The position numbers and the translations under genes were made by a program. Shown piece by piece: positions 52,651-61,818 of a stretch of DNA of 64,000 nt; the stretch's first letter is position 1, and the number at the start of each line of letters is the position of its first letter. The stretch is taken from positions 496,001-560,000 of the forward strand of contig CAJNAR010000160.1 of NCBI GenBank assembly GCA_905220665.1, read 5' to 3'. The notes below the pieces were generated by a model. The model was given only the letters and a program-made list of their open reading frames with translations, was not told the DNA's origin and searched no databases. This DNA comes from Albugo candida (taxonomy: Eukaryota > Oomycota > Peronosporomycetes > Albuginales > Albuginaceae).

Positions 52651-54768
52651 TTACTTCAACTTGACTTGTTTCATCCTATCCACAGTCGGTGACAGCTCCA
52701 ATCCACCATCTGCCACATAGTTTTCATCACCTTTCTCCTTCGCCACATACACTTTCAATTGACTCTGTATAATCTTAAACGCCGCCCATACTAAAAACAG
52801 TGCCTGAATAACACCGAGTCCGAGCGTAGCTTCAAAAGACGGTCCAAAGTCTGTTTTCAACTTTATAACCAGGGTACATCTCGGTCCTCCCCACGCAGAC
52901 GGATATAAGCACGAACATCGCTTCTCCACACACTCTCCGGTCTGCATGGAGGAAGGTCCAACCGCAGCCGCGGTACAATCGTCATTCTTCACACAAGATG
53001 CTCCACCGGCGACCACAATCACTGGATTCTCATGATCCTCATAATCAGCGATATTATCCAAAATATAGCGCTTTGTTGGATGCGATTTGGGATCACATTC
53101 AGTCGACATTGCACTTCCTTTCGATGTATCTTGATACAATCGAATATAATCAATTTTCATGTACAACGGGAGTCCATCACAGATGTTTTTCGCGGTAACA
53201 CCTCCGCCAGCACGACACGCTCCATGTCGGTTTGGCGGCATGGATTCCCACTCACTGGACACAGCGACGTTGAAAATGAGATACATTGGCTCTTCTATCC
53301 ACGCTTTACGCACATTTGATTTTTCATTGTCTTGAGGAGGATTTGTGATGGATTTCGCTGGAATCTCAAACAATGAGGATCCACCGTATGTCCACCGAAT
53401 GTACCCGTTCTCCCCCAATGTCCATTCCAATTGATACTTTACAAAGTCGGTATACGTCATGATGGGAAGCGGCGAGCTGGCAGAGATCGCATCCATTTGA
53501 TAGCTGAATGAGTCCATCACCTTGCTTGCTGGCTGGTTATCCTTTCGGGCGTTCCGACAGCCTGGATTCTGGTTGTCTGGATCACACAAGAACGAGCCTG
53601 TATACGGATTGGTCTCAGCCATACATCCACCAGCCTCATTCACACCCCAATGGTACGACGTGTTGTCTTTCCTTCCAAAATCTGCATTTCCGTCATACGA
53701 GCTTGGACACGTATTGACGCCCTTGCACATATTATCGGTGACACCTTTTTTCAAATTGCTCATAACGGTCTCGTACGATTGTTTCAATGAAGATTTCGGA
53801 AGACAATTGGTGTTGGAAGAATATCGAAGATTTTGATACCAGGTTTTATGACCACGCGATGCGTATACGGCCGTTGGTAAACCAACCGCATTAGCGCCTG
53901 GATCCGTACAAGTGTGAAAGTAGATACAAGTCGATTTCCCTAGTTGGTACTCCGCAAGTGGTCGAAATTTAGTGGGCATACCTGGAGATACTTGGATGGA
54001 TGAGGTTGCGACATTTCCCCCTCCTTCATAAATGTCGATCTCGGGAGCGCCTCGACCCATATTAGGATGTAGGCCATGACCCGGGGATTTATCACATGCA
54101 CTGATACGCTGCATAGATGCGAATTTCGGATTACATTCGTTATAACTCCACGGCCACATTCGATTCGTACTGGTTGTGAATAAAGCTCGACCTAGATTTC
54201 CCATTGTCCACATTGCCGGCCATACAAAATAATAATTGGGACCTGAGACGATTTCTCGCTTATTTTTCTTCAGATCAGGATTGTGTGATGTCAAGACGCC
54301 CGGCATTTTAGCAGATACTTCTATCAAGCCGCCTTGATAGCAGAATTTATTCCACGATTGAATCATTCCCGTCCGATAATACATCGTGTTGTTGACGTAA
54401 CGTGGAGGTCGAGCGAAGGCATTAAACGCCTGGAAATCGATTTTTGCTTCAGAGATTTTGATCTGAAGTACTCCACGACCGTCTTTCTCCTTCTCAATTG
54501 TGGTGGCATTTCGAGAGTACCATCCCATCGCAGCATTCACTCCGTCCGCCATCTCAATAGAGGTCCAAATATGATCTTTTCCTGGCGCAAAATCACGACC
54601 CTCATCGTTGAATTCATCGCTGAATGTCAGTTCCCAAATCTCACCTCGAGAACTTTTGATCCTTTGCGCGCTTTTTGGTGTATCTAGATCGACCCAAGGA
54701 CGCAATCCCGACCGTGTGTTAAAGTGTCTGTCAGCGTGAACAACACACAAGCAAAATAATAGGAGCAT
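52651..54768 (-). CDS. KRE6/SKN1-like GH16 beta-glucan synthesis protein (705 aa)
   Basis: A signal peptide (MLLLFCLCVVHAD) leads into a GH16-type domain with ELTFSDEFN and the catalytic signature APEIDIYEGG (E243, D245, E248). Its overall layout is that of the SKN1/KRE6 family (WPAMWTMGNLGRA, NYYFVWP). A Cys-rich EGF-like module with CSCLYPSAWGGPRC follows near residue 630. One membrane helix (LGVIQALFLVWAAFKII) and a short cytosolic tail complete it. The family acts in beta-1,6-glucan formation at the secretory membranes and wall. It is a single exon. Only 68 bp separate its start from the divergent TMEM267-like gene. Confidence 0.9.
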   Translation of the reverse strand: MLLLFCLCVVHADRHFNTRSGLRPWVDLDTPKSAQRIKSSRGEIWELTFSDEFNDEGRDFAPGKDHIWTSIEMADGVNAAMGWYSRNATTIEKEKDGRGVLQIKISEAKIDFQAFNAFARPPRYVNNTMYYRTGMIQSWNKFCYQGGLIEVSAKMPGVLTSHNPDLKKNKREIVSGPNYYFVWPAMWTMGNLGRALFTTSTNRMWPWSYNECNPKFASMQRISACDKSPGHGLHPNMGRGAPEIDIYEGGGNVATSSIQVSPGMPTKFRPLAEYQLGKSTCIYFHTCTDPGANAVGLPTAVYASRGHKTWYQNLRYSSNTNCLPKSSLKQSYETVMSNLKKGVTDNMCKGVNTCPSSYDGNADFGRKDNTSYHWGVNEAGGCMAETNPYTGSFLCDPDNQNPGCRNARKDNQPASKVMDSFSYQMDAISASSPLPIMTYTDFVKYQLEWTLGENGYIRWTYGGSSLFEIPAKSITNPPQDNEKSNVRKAWIEEPMYLIFNVAVSSEWESMPPNRHGACRAGGGVTAKNICDGLPLYMKIDYIRLYQDTSKGSAMSTECDPKSHPTKRYILDNIADYEDHENPVIVVAGGASCVKNDDCTAAAVGPSSMQTGECVEKRCSCLYPSAWGGPRCTLVIKLKTDFGPSFEATLGLGVIQALFLVWAAFKIIQSQLKVYVAKEKGDENYVADGGLELSPTVDRMKQVKLK

Positions 54769-54836
54769 TGCCTCAGCGGATTGGCAAATGAAGAGCGTAA
54801 AAGCATCTTTTCGACCGTATCAGACGGTGGTATGAG
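54769..54836. promoter_or_regulatory. Compact divergent promoter (68 bp)
   Basis: Two oppositely directed conserved genes start 68 bp apart, so core promoter elements and both 5' UTRs must fit in or overlap this interval. No clear TATA box is seen. Confidence 0.4.
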
Positions 54837-55537
54837 ATGCAGAGTGTCGTACAAAGGACAGGCGGATTGACCTTATTAGAAGGCGGTATGGGAATTTGGA
54901 GAGTGATTGTTCCTGGAGTGTTGGTGTTCAGCTGCGTGTCAGTCGATTTACTGCTGGAAATTGTATCGAAGAGAACGATTTCTGGACATATTGTCGATAA
55001 TTTAGGGCATGGAATGATTGCGTTTGTGTCATACGCAGTGTTTACGTTGTGGCAAAAACCACAATCGACTTGGAAACGCGCATGGATTCATTCTTTTGTG
55101 GCTGGAATTTGCTCTTGTGCGATGGATTTGGATCATTTTATAGCGGCGGGAAGCTTCCGTATCGATGCAGCGACGAATTTAAAGGTACGGAAAGTGTGCT
55201 TATCGCTTTTAGTAACGCGTTTTCCGCGTAGAAACGGCCATTTGCGCATGCATTTGCTTTTATCGCAGTTGTGTGCGTTTTTGTATGGATTCAGAGCGCT
55301 GGGAATACAAAAGTTGTACGCTTCCAACGTGTTGCTCTTTTGTGGATTGCATTATCAAGTCATCAATTAAGAGATGCCGTTCGACATGGAGTTTGGTTGT
55401 GGCCGTTTGGATCCACTCCACCGATTCCATACGCTTTGTACCTTTTCATCCAAGTGCTCCTTCCTCTATCCATTGCAAGAGCACAAGCATATCTCCATCT
55501 CTTCGATTCCAAAGTCGAAAAAGCGCTTATCATTTAA
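54837..55537 (+). CDS. TMEM267: TMEM267-like membrane protein, two exons (217 aa)
   Basis: Exon 1 (54837-55184) and exon 2 (55232-55537) are joined over a 47-bp GT-AG intron in phase 0. The product has DNLGHGMIAFVSYAVF, MDLDHFIAAGSFRIDAA, KRPFAHAFAFIAVV, SSHQLRDAVRHGVWLWPFG and PPIPYALYLFIQ. These are the conserved His/Asp-containing membrane motifs of TMEM267, a metal-dependent-hydrolase-like fold seen in related proteins. Length matches the animal family (about 215 aa). Five or six membrane helices are expected. Function is unknown. Its stop lies 8 bp from the end of the convergent SmpB gene. Confidence 0.85.
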
Positions 55538-55545
55538 GCATTGTA

Positions 55546-56141
55546 TTAGAATTCACGCAATTCTCGTTGGATGTCACGGTCTCTATCGCGTTGCCGATGA
55601 TCAAATTGCCCGATTTTCTTGCATTCCGCCAATATCACTTTGATCCAGCCTGTCTCGCCGACCTGAAGACTACTTGGAATCTAACAGCGCATTAGAGAGA
55701 CAAAATCAACGGAATGGACCCTACCAGCTCAGCTCGTGTCTCTCTTGTAAAATCCTGGAGTTTTTTCAGCTCAGAGCGTCTTGCAAGCAGTTTTCGCGGC
55801 CGTAAAGGCTCAGGACGACCGACGAGTCCGTGACGCCAAATCGGAATGTTGCACTCATGTAAAAAGAGCTCATTTTTGTAAAAAGCTCCAAATGAATTCG
55901 ATAGATCACCGGTATGATCACGAAGAGACTTTACTTCTGATGGGCGTAATTCGATACCCAACATCCATTCTTTTTGTACGTGGTACACTTTTGTGCGGCA
56001 TTTATGAAGAAACGCTTGATTGCGGACGAGAATACGTGTTGGAAAATTGCGGATAGTGCGTGTCGATGTGTTGAAAATGGCGATCGTATTGCGGAAAGCC
56101 GAATGAAAGGCGGACGAGCGAATGGAATGGGTCCAATGCAT
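55546..56141 (-). CDS. smpB: SmpB (tmRNA-binding protein), probably mitochondrial, two exons (183 aa)
   Basis: Exon 1 (56141-55725) and exon 2 (55680-55546) are separated by a 44-bp GT-AG intron. The core reads GIELRPSEVKSLRDHTGDLS, ELFLHECNIPIW, RPRKLLARRSELKKL, then GWIKVILAECKKIGQFDHRQ and a charged tail RDRDRDIQRELREF. These are the SmpB beta-barrel motifs and the C-terminal tail that reads as decoding mimic in trans-translation. From the Met at 56141 the first 50 residues are rich in Arg/Ser/Thr and lack acids, as in a mitochondrial presequence. Partner tmRNA would be organelle-encoded; mitochondrial tmRNA has been reported in oomycetes. The open frame continues 30 codons upstream, but that part is hydrophobic and less suitable as a start. 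Confidence 0.85.
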
Positions 56142-56568
56142 ATTTGTCCGATAAATTACGCATGTAGGTGGTGATAGTTTGATAATTACTTGAAAATCAT
56201 TTGGCAGAATAATAATCACAAGAATCAACACATTATTACAATTGCAATCATTTGTATCCTGATTATTACTAATAATGACGCCGTATATAATATTATTTCG
56301 AATAAGACTCTCGTATTACATTCATAGACGCTTCTTTATGAAATAAATGATAAATAGCCAAATAAGAGGCCTAAAAGTTGTTCTCTGATCTCTGTCTTCA
56401 TGAAGCCATATTGCTGCCTGAAGACGTGAGTCGTATCTATAAATACAGCCACAGACTCGTGTTCTTGCGCTCATTCTAATTCTGCACTTCTTACGACATA
56501 AGAAATGCAATTAATCCGAATAATAAATAAATGCTCATTCCTCAAGCCATTCTTCGAGACGCAACTTG
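56142..56568. promoter_or_regulatory. Divergent intergenic region, SmpB and P450
   Basis: This is a 427-bp AT-rich gap between two genes that start in opposite directions. No specific element stands out. Confidence 0.35.
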
Positions 56569-58179
56569 ATGCTGTCCTCCGTATCGCTATGCGTACGACC
56601 GCTTGGAATCGCACTCACTGTGCTGTGTGCCTCCTTATTTATCCGTAAAAACGCTAAAAGAAGAGCATACAACGCCTTACCGTCGCCTCCATCTGCTTTA
56701 CCGCTTTTAGGCTCCACATTAGACCTCATGCTTTATCATCGCCATCGTCATCACGACTGGATTAGCGAGCAATCCTCTCATTTCCATGGAAAGCCCTGGC
56801 GTCTCGATCTCCTCGGAGCACCGCCAATGATCGTATTGGGAACGGTGAAAGGGTTTGAAGACGTTCAAAGCACACAGTCGCATATTTTTGAAAAGGGTAG
56901 TCGAATGATTGAGATATTTCGCGATGTATTTGGCGACGGAATGATCGCAGTGGATCATTCCCATTGGGCATTCCAGCGAAAAAGCCTCGCCCACATGTTC
57001 AATATGGACGTCTTCAGCCGAGTTTTGATGAAAATCCTCCAAACACATACGCTAGCGCTTGGATCGATTTTGAGGTCTGCAGCCCGGACACCTGAGAAGA
57101 GCCTCAACGAAGGCGTCGATATCGATAAATTGCTTCAGTGGTGGGCGTTTGATGTGTTTACAGAATTCGTTTTTGAGATTCCCACAGACTCACTTGCATC
57201 CCAACAAGATCATCCAATAATGTCGGCGCTCGATGAAGCCTCCAAATGCACAGCTGCGCGGTTTTCTCAACCCGATTGGGCCTGGAAACTCATGCGATTT
57301 CTAAACATCGGAAGTGAGAAAATCTTGAGGCAAAATATCGCGATCCTTAATGGGGAAGCAAGGAAGATCACAACAGAGGCGCTTGAGAAGAATAAGAGAG
57401 AAATGGATGAGAATCCTTCGAGCAAACAGAAAACAGCGCTTTCTCTGATGGTACAACAAGAGATACTACAGAGTGGAAAGGAAGAAGATCGTATCAAAGT
57501 GACTCCGACATACTTTCGGGATGTCAGTATCACTTTATTGATGGCTGGAAAGGACACTGTCGCGCTCGCTCTGACGTGGTTCATTGTGATGCTCAACAGG
57601 AATCCACATGTCGAAGAGAATATTCGAATGGAACTGAGAAGAGAACTTCCCGATCTCTTCATAAAAGAGGAATTTGTACCGAACGAGACACACATACGTT
57701 CACTTGTGTATTTAGACGCTACAATTCGAGAAAGCTTACGCTTACACCCCCCAGCACCGTTCAATTGGAGAGAAGCCAATGATGACACAACTCTATCGGA
57801 TGGGACTTTTGTCGCCAAAGGAACGCTTGTATGCACACCTCCATACACAATAGGACGCATGGAACATGTTTGGGGTCTTGATGTGCTTAAATGCAAGCCT
57901 GAAAGATGGCTGGAAGTCGATCCATCCGATACGTCAAAACAAAAGATTCGAGACGTATCACCATTTCAGTTTAATGCTTTCTTGGGCGGTCCACGCCGTT
58001 GCTTGGGCTATCTCTTAGCAATGGCACAAATGAAGATCCTGATGGCGTATCTCCTCAGTAAATATCATTTGCAAACAACTGAGGATCCTCATTCGTACAC
58101 GTATTCGCTGGCGATGACATCATCGTTCGACAAGCCTGTGCTCGTGAATGTTTTCCGCAATCAACCACCAACGCTTTAA
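56569..58179 (+). CDS. Cytochrome P450 monooxygenase (536 aa)
   Basis: An N-terminal membrane anchor is followed by a Pro-rich hinge (PSPPSALPLLGS). The I-helix shows LLMAGKDTVALALTW and the K-helix ExxR is in RESLRLHPP. A PERW-type meander follows, and the haem loop is FNAFLGGPRRCLG with Cys478. Length and motif order are normal for an ER-bound P450 of the CYP86/CYP4-like clan with fatty-acid-hydroxylase-type features (AGKDT, RRCLG). Substrate is not deducible. It is a single exon starting at the first ATG of the frame. P450 numbers are low in Albugo, so this could be a conserved sterol- or lipid-related enzyme. Confidence 0.9.
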   Translation: MLSSVSLCVRPLGIALTVLCASLFIRKNAKRRAYNALPSPPSALPLLGSTLDLMLYHRHRHHDWISEQSSHFHGKPWRLDLLGAPPMIVLGTVKGFEDVQSTQSHIFEKGSRMIEIFRDVFGDGMIAVDHSHWAFQRKSLAHMFNMDVFSRVLMKILQTHTLALGSILRSAARTPEKSLNEGVDIDKLLQWWAFDVFTEFVFEIPTDSLASQQDHPIMSALDEASKCTAARFSQPDWAWKLMRFLNIGSEKILRQNIAILNGEARKITTEALEKNKREMDENPSSKQKTALSLMVQQEILQSGKEEDRIKVTPTYFRDVSITLLMAGKDTVALALTWFIVMLNRNPHVEENIRMELRRELPDLFIKEEFVPNETHIRSLVYLDATIRESLRLHPPAPFNWREANDDTTLSDGTFVAKGTLVCTPPYTIGRMEHVWGLDVLKCKPERWLEVDPSDTSKQKIRDVSPFQFNAFLGGPRRCLGYLLAMAQMKILMAYLLSKYHLQTTEDPHSYTYSLAMTSSFDKPVLVNVFRNQPPTL

Positions 58180-58239
58180 GCCTTTATCGAGTTAAATGTC
58201 GAGCGACTTTGCCAGACGACGACAACGTTATACCTTTGG

Positions 58240-58863
58240 CTATTTATCGAATTTGACGTTGAGCGCTTTCAACTCCAAAGGCCCGAGATCATATTCGGAT
58301 TTTGGCTTATTTGTGGCAGGATTCGTAGACGATCCGGTGATCTCACTAACGATAGTGCTTCCCATTGCCGTGCCAGAAACCTCGTCAAGATAGAAACCTG
58401 CACCTACTGCTAATGATCCAATTGTCAGTGATTTTTTATTCTTTTGGAAGAAATTCTTCTTTGATGGCGATTTCACTCCACTCGGCAGAATTTTCGGATC
58501 GTTTGGGCCTTTTTCTGATTCTAAATCCGTAAATTGGTACTGCGATTTCGTTAAAGGTTTCGTCGGCAGCACTCCGATTTCATTGGAACCGCTGTCAAGT
58601 ACGGAGTTAAATTCGAGTTTTTTCAGCCTGTCAGCCTGTGAATTTGTCGAAGCAGATTCTGACTTCTCACGCGATATTTTCGCTGTAAATGAGTTGACAG
58701 CAGCATCGCTTTCAGCGTTCAAATCGTCGGAACCTCTCGCGTGCTGTTTTCGAAATATGTTGCGTGGTGGCGGCGTTGCATCCTTTGCGTTCACCTGTGG
58801 CGATAATGCAAAGATATAAATGAGTAAGAAATAGAGCCAAAGCTTTTGAGACACTGTGTCCAT
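58240..58863 (-). CDS. Secreted Ser/Lys-rich protein (207 aa), candidate effector
   Basis: A signal peptide (MDTVSQKLWLYFLLIYIFAL, ending VNA) precedes a hydrophilic, Ser/Asp/Lys-rich and probably disordered region. A conserved-looking small-residue segment (TIGSLAVGAGFYLDEVSG) follows near 150-170 and could be a membrane helix. There are no cysteines in the mature part and no RxLR motif. The 3' end lies 60 bp from the P450 stop (convergent). Upstream are two TGCCACG boxes that also occur before the secreted gene at 26501. Function unknown. Confidence 0.65.
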   Translation of the reverse strand: MDTVSQKLWLYFLLIYIFALSPQVNAKDATPPPRNIFRKQHARGSDDLNAESDAAVNSFTAKISREKSESASTNSQADRLKKLEFNSVLDSGSNEIGVLPTKPLTKSQYQFTDLESEKGPNDPKILPSGVKSPSKKNFFQKNKKSLTIGSLAVGAGFYLDEVSGTAMGSTIVSEITGSSTNPATNKPKSEYDLGPLELKALNVKFDK

Positions 58864-58938
58864 CTCTGTGTGCGAGAAGTTTATCTACAGCTCCAAAGTC
58901 ATTATCGGTGGGTTTTGACACGTGCGCAAATATGTGTC

Positions 58939-58971
58939 TGCCACGTGTCCAATTTTGCTCAAAATGCCACG
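58939..58971. promoter_or_regulatory. Two TGCCACG boxes upstream of a secreted-protein gene
   Basis: TGCCACG occurs at 58939-58945 (within CTGCCACGTGTC) and 58965-58971, 26 bp apart and about 75-105 bp before the start at 58863. It is the reverse of the CGTGGCA heptamer repeated before the gene at 26501. Confidence 0.4.
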
Positions 58972-60132
58972 TTGGAATCAGGAACGCGATCGCGGGGAAT
59001 GGTAGCAGTGAGGTGGAGCGTACGTTAAAAAGTGATAGAGCTTTTGTTGCGCATTTACATATCTGCGGCGAGGAGATGTGATTTGCTGTAAGCATTGGGT
59101 TTTGCGCTGACGGCTATGCTCGGGGATACGTGTGATTGCGTCTGTATACGATGGCAACGAAACGGAATTGTGTGACACAATCCATTGGAAATGCTGTTAC
59201 GCTTTGCCAAATGCGAGGCTCAGACTGAACGTTTTCTGATCAATGTCACAACTATGTCAAAAATAGCTTTTCATTACGAAGAAAATGCGTGGAAACGAAT
59301 GAAAATGGTTGCATCGATTTCATCGAAACGAAAGCTTAAATGCTTAAGGAAGAGTGCGAAATTGTGCCAGCAATCTAAGCAAAGCTTGACACCTTTACAC
59401 CTTAGACGTCGGAAACAGGAGGACACTGCTTCTCATTATGTAATATAAGCAGACTGCATAAATGTGGGTTCACATCAGCGTCCAAAACCCAGATCTGAAC
59501 TCGAGTTGTGTCATGCAGTATCAATCGGTCCTTTAACGCTTATTGAAGCGATTCACGCAAGCACCATACAGAATCGCTTCCGGCACCATGTAAATGCTCC
59601 ACGTTGACTGCTGTACTGATCGTTGACCAGTTGAAAATCGACTCGTAACCAAATGAGTAGCTTCACAACTCCTATCAGCAATTCTACGTGTTGAAGAACC
59701 ATTTCTCTTTCTTACTGCTAATAACAACCTCCAACTTGCTGAGCATGAACATCGTGCATTCGAGCGGATGGATGACAGTAACGAGCTGTACGCTAACATC
59801 GACCATCCCGATACGTCCTTTATCGAGCAGCTTGCCGTCATCCTTGGCTGGTTGGTGGATTCCGCACATAACGCTCGACTTTGTTCATACGAAGCTGTGC
59901 GTTTTGTACAAAAGCCAAAGAGTTGTTCCGAAGGTATTAAAAGGGTATTTTTGTAAAGACGCAGCATTTTCGAATCTCGGAGGAGACCACTTTGTAGAGT
60001 ACAAGCTTGATGATCACCAACCAGGGTTACGCCGTTCACGGCTCGACATTCAGAATTGAACTATAGAGCATGATTTTTAGCAGCTGAATTCTCTATTGCC
60101 TATCCAATACAACTTCACCCATCTTTCCTCTC
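58972..60132. other. Gene-poor stretch with an unassigned frame
   Basis: A plus-strand run at about 59690-59956 (LAEHEHRAFERMDDSNELY, EQLAVILGWLVDSAHN) has a protein-like composition but lacks a start with context and overlaps another frame of similar length. It may be a gene relic. Nothing else is supportable. Confidence 0.3.
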
Positions 60133-60143
60133 CATAGAGCACA
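60133..60143 (+). promoter_or_regulatory. CATAGAGCACA element upstream of family B member 5
   Basis: It ends 51 bp before the ATG at 60195 and is followed by TCCAATTTGCC at 60171-60181, the same order as before members 1 and 3. Confidence 0.5.
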
Positions 60144-60194
60144 CTTGTTCCTGCAAATTCGTACTAATAATCCAATTTGCCAACTGAGTATCTA

Positions 60195-60563
60195 ATGAGC
60201 CCGAAATTGATGCTAACGTTCTGCTTTGCAATCATCGCATGCATACATGCCGTCGACTTTTTCCAAGATCATTTTGATTTCACTTCTATCGAAGCAGCTT
60301 TGGCGTACCAGAAAGTATTCCTGAAACCAGGCGATCCCATACTTATCGGCAATATCCACGCCGACGCAAAACTAATCGTCGTACAATTGAATATCCATGC
60401 AAGTTTACCAAGAAGGGAACCGTTAGCATCCCAATACGAGTATACGACGATAACTGTTGAATTGGATGTCTGCTCGTGTATGGCTCCCAAAATCACCATA
60501 CTACCGGTCACACCTTTGGAAATTCCGTGTGAGGATGCTGATCTTTGCGGGGCAGCCCACTGA
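60195..60563 (+). CDS. Small secreted protein family B, member 5 (122 aa)
   Basis: From the Met at 60195 the protein starts MSPKLMLTFCFAIIACIHA, a secretion signal. The mature part has HADAKLIVVQLNIHA and the full core VELDVCSCMAPKITIL. A C-terminal extension with two more cysteines (IPCEDADLCGAAH) is not present in the other members. It lies 8.7 kb beyond member 4, past the conserved gene cluster, so the family brackets that cluster. Function unknown. Confidence 0.7.
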   Translation: MSPKLMLTFCFAIIACIHAVDFFQDHFDFTSIEAALAYQKVFLKPGDPILIGNIHADAKLIVVQLNIHASLPRREPLASQYEYTTITVELDVCSCMAPKITILPVTPLEIPCEDADLCGAAH

Positions 60564-61011
60564 TGCACGCGGTTTTACCGCTCATTCGAGAGATCGGTGG
60601 CGTTATTTTTCTTTGTTTATGTCGTATTTGTGATAACGTTGAAAGAGCAAATATATGTCGCATTCATTCACTTCTTTGCGCAATTGACGCCGTATGTGTC
60701 CTCAATGTCGATAAAAGAGAAGAGGTCAATTGGAATGGAGTCGACTGTTAACCCGAGTCGGTGGCTTATGTGGCGCGCTACGGGCTAAATTTTATCTAGC
60801 TTCGGGATGGGAAGGTCACAAAGGCTAACGAGTATACAAATATCCAGACGTCGTCTGATCCTTCCAATATCTTTGGGTACGATGCAAACTGGTAGAGTTG
60901 GATGCAGAAGCTTTGGCTACAAACGTCTTATGGCGTCGGTTTCTATTGCTCAATTGAGAGAGATAATGGTGTAAAGACTGGCATTTGTCGGTACAAAGGT
61001 AGGAATCTTCA
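60564..61011. other. Gene-free stretch
   Basis: No supportable feature. Confidence 0.4.
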
Positions 61012-61818
61012 TTATATCTTCATTCTATGAGTGGAACTATTGGGTCCCCTTTTTTTCAATAAATCCATATTGAAGGCCTTCTTCAGATTCAGACATTTCG
61101 ACTTGCGTTTGGTGAGTTTGGGCGAATAAAGCATCCAATCATCCTCCTCGCAAGGAAAGAGCGCCAGGTAACATATCTCAATAGGAGCCGTTTTTGCGAT
61201 ATACATTGTACTTGTCAGTAGGTGTGCGCGCTGTTACGGCCATACGTATCGATGGAAATGTCTTATATTTGATATTGGCGCAGTGATTAAGTTGCGGACC
61301 GTCTGTTTTCAGAGGAGAATTGCCATATATATCTTCAGGAAGGGAGCCCTTCACTATGTTATATACCGATTTTAGAACTCCAGACTCAAAATGCACAATC
61401 GCATCTGAAACCTTTCACTGACACTTTGGCTTTTAGAGGACCAAGCTTGTGATGCTCGGTCGATGAGTAAAAGTGGAATGGCTTTCCATAAATCGTTCCT
61501 CCAAGAATCCGTGATAGTACAGTTTTGCACTCAGCGATCCATCTATTGAAAAAGTTAGAGCTCCATTTTTCATATGGTCGCATTTGGAGATACAACGGAC
61601 CACTACAAAGCTAAAATGCACTTGTTTGCGTTTTGAGGCATGTACGCAGGTTCCTTTTGAGTTAGTAGCCCGTCAAACACACCGACATTCAGATCCATTT
61701 CTTTCGTCGCTAATGTAAATTTGGATTTATGAGCGGAAGAGAGTATTGGAGAAAGAATACTTTCATAGTGAGACGAAAGTGTATTGTGATCGCGTTGTTG
61801 CGTGAAGCATAGTAGCAA
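61012..61818 (-). pseudogene. Chain of overlapping frames, probably one frameshifted gene
   Basis: Five minus-strand open pieces follow each other with overlaps of about 10-30 bp (61818-61603, 61621-61433, 61595-61386, 61396-61178 and 61206-61012). They carry protein-like text such as EMDLNVGVFDGLLTQKE, NGALTFSIDGSLSAKLYY, SGVLKSVYNIVKGSLPE and MAVTARTPTDKYNVYRK. An ATG near 61760 begins MKVFFLQYSLPL, which could be a damaged secretion signal. The pattern suggests one gene broken by several single-base indels. No family is recognised. Confidence 0.35.

Noticed and set aside
57267..57896. 209-codon minus-strand frame inside the P450 gene
   Set aside because: It is the antisense shadow of the well-supported P450 reading frame.
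59533..60059. Overlapping long frames on both strands
   Set aside because: None has a clear start, signal or motif, and three frames of similar length overlap; not enough to call a gene.
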